NCBI GenBank assembly: GCA_015494035.1 | Contig: WGBZ01000062.1 | Location: 1-6,520, forward strand | Direction: 5' to 3' | DNA: 6,520 nucleotides | Origin: Lysobacterales bacterium | GTDB lineage: Bacteria > Pseudomonadota > Gammaproteobacteria > Xanthomonadales > Marinicellaceae | Shown: piece after piece, positions 6,164 to 6,520 of the stretch | Position numbering within the stretch: the stretch's first letter is position 1 | How the letters are laid out: each line of letters begins with the position of its first letter | Program-made: the position numbers and the translations under genes | The notes under the pieces: generated by a model | The model's database searches: none | Told to the model about the DNA's origin: nothing | Seen by the model: only the letters and a program-made list of their open reading frames with translations

Positions 6164-6236
6164 GATGTGACTCCAGCCAAACCGCTTTCCCGCTATGAGA
6201 AAGTGCGTTTGACCCAGCTTTTCTGGTTAAATGCGA

Positions 6237-6256
6237 CGGCATTATATGCAATGCCG
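6237..6256. promoter_or_regulatory. probable operator dyad of the ArsR-family regulator
   Basis: CGGCATT (6237-6243) and AATGCCG (6250-6256) are exact reverse complements around a 6-bp centre ATATGC. The dyad overlaps the perfect -10 hexamer of the regulator's own promoter, so a bound dimer would block RNA polymerase. ArsR-family repressors typically bind such dyads over their own promoters. Its assignment to this repressor is inference. Confidence 0.55.
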
Positions 6257-6269
6257 CTAAATTAGAAAA
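6241..6269 (-). promoter_or_regulatory. sigma-70-type promoter of the ArsR-family regulator
   Basis: On the minus strand a perfect TATAAT (6241-6246) is preceded after 17 bp by TTTTCT (6264-6269), a weak -35. Transcription would begin near 6234, giving a leader of roughly 70 nt before the ATG at 6163. The weak -35 with a consensus -10 inside an inverted repeat fits a repressed promoter. Confidence 0.5.
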
Positions 6270-6370
6270 GCATAACACACCCCTGACCTCTCCCCAAGGC
6301 AGTCCCTGTTTTTTAAGCCGCTGATCCAGACTCAGGTTTGACCGCCATCAATTTTGGCCCAGTGGTTTCT

Positions 6371-6520
6371 TAGATAGTGTCGTCACAAGATTGCGCCCCA
6401 TATGGCAATACAGCGAATATGAACCGCTGCCAGAAATGAAGCCGTATTCTTGGCATAACGTGTTGCAATTCCCCGCCAGCGTTTCAAATGAAGGAATGCA
6501 TTCTCCACCAGATGCCGCAA
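6371..6520 (-). mobile_element. 3' end of an IS5-family insertion sequence, other end outside window
   Basis: The transposase stop is followed within a few bases by TGACGACACTATCTAAG on the minus strand, compatible with a terminal inverted repeat ending near 6373 and a short TTA-type target (6370-6372). The exact boundary is inferred, because the second end is not in the window for comparison. Confidence 0.5.
6383..6520 (-). CDS. IS5-superfamily transposase, C-terminal 45 residues only (5' part outside window)
   Basis: The frame is open from the window edge to a TGA at 6383 and reads LRHLVENAFLHLKRWRG, then IATRYAKNTASFLAAVHI and a short hydrophobic end. It holds the tail of the IS4/IS5 catalytic signature R-(3)-E-(6)-K: Arg2, Glu6 and Lys13 of the fragment, with Glu6 (codon at 6503-6505) as the third acidic DDE residue. 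The KRWRGIATRYAKN wording is typical of the IS427/IS1031-like groups of IS5. Whether the element is complete, or has two frames joined by a frameshift as many of that group do, cannot be seen. It points the same way as the regulator gene, so read-through from it is possible. Confidence 0.85.
   Translation of the reverse strand: MRHLVENAFLHLKRWRGIATRYAKNTASFLAAVHIRCIAIWGAIL

Larger units (their letters stand above)
6217..6271. repeat. outer inverted repeat enclosing the regulator's promoter
   Basis: GCTTTTCT (6217-6224) and AGAAAAGC (6264-6271) are perfect 8-bp reverse complements that enclose the inner dyad at 6237-6256, with nearly the same centre. One arm covers the putative -35 and the other lies in the leader region, an arrangement suited to two repressor dimers or to looping (inference). 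Confidence 0.5.

Noticed and set aside
5883..6278. 131-codon minus-strand frame overlapping the ArsR-family gene
   Set aside because: It is a shifted frame of the regulator gene; only the other frame gives the winged-helix motifs and a proper ribosome-binding site.

Overview
This looks like chromosomal DNA of a gammaproteobacterium or a close relative. The base composition is moderately GC-rich, the MlaE-type lipid transporter and MCE protein point to a Gram-negative, and the small rhodanese plus Cys-pair ArsR regulator are types common in sulfur-handling proteobacteria. The genus cannot be fixed from this window. Every supported gene is on the minus strand, so transcription runs from high to low coordinates.

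Right edge (6383-6520): the last 45 codons of an IS5-superfamily transposase, cut by the window edge. The next 220 bp hold about 110 bp with no recognisable content, then a compact promoter/operator with a perfect TATAAT inside nested inverted repeats.

Centre right (3980-6163): an ArsR/SmtB regulator with the two cysteines of the BigR/SqrR/YgaV persulfide-sensor branch, a single-domain rhodanese, and a predicted exported alpha/beta hydrolase fused to an NTF2-like (DUF4440/SnoaL-type) domain. The hydrolase start shares one base with the rhodanese stop. I read this as a candidate sulfur-species-responsive unit: sensor, sulfurtransferase, and a periplasmic hydrolase of unknown substrate.

Centre (2719-3979): a 166-bp intergenic region with an 11-bp-periodic triple repeat and a perfect 9-bp inverted repeat, followed by an extended SDR reductase of the dihydroflavonol-reductase-like type.

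Left (1-2642): a tight operon encoding a STAS protein, an MlaE-family permease, an MlaF-like ATPase and an MCE (MlaD-like) protein that runs off the window. This is an MCE lipid/hydrophobic-compound importer or exporter of the inner membrane. The order (STAS first, no periplasmic MlaC between the visible genes) differs from the classical mlaFEDCB operon and resembles LinKLMN-type systems.

No tRNA, rRNA or CRISPR array was seen. The most noteworthy items are the regulator with its nested operator beside the rhodanese, and the unusual hydrolase-NTF2 fusion. Most of the rest belongs to known families.
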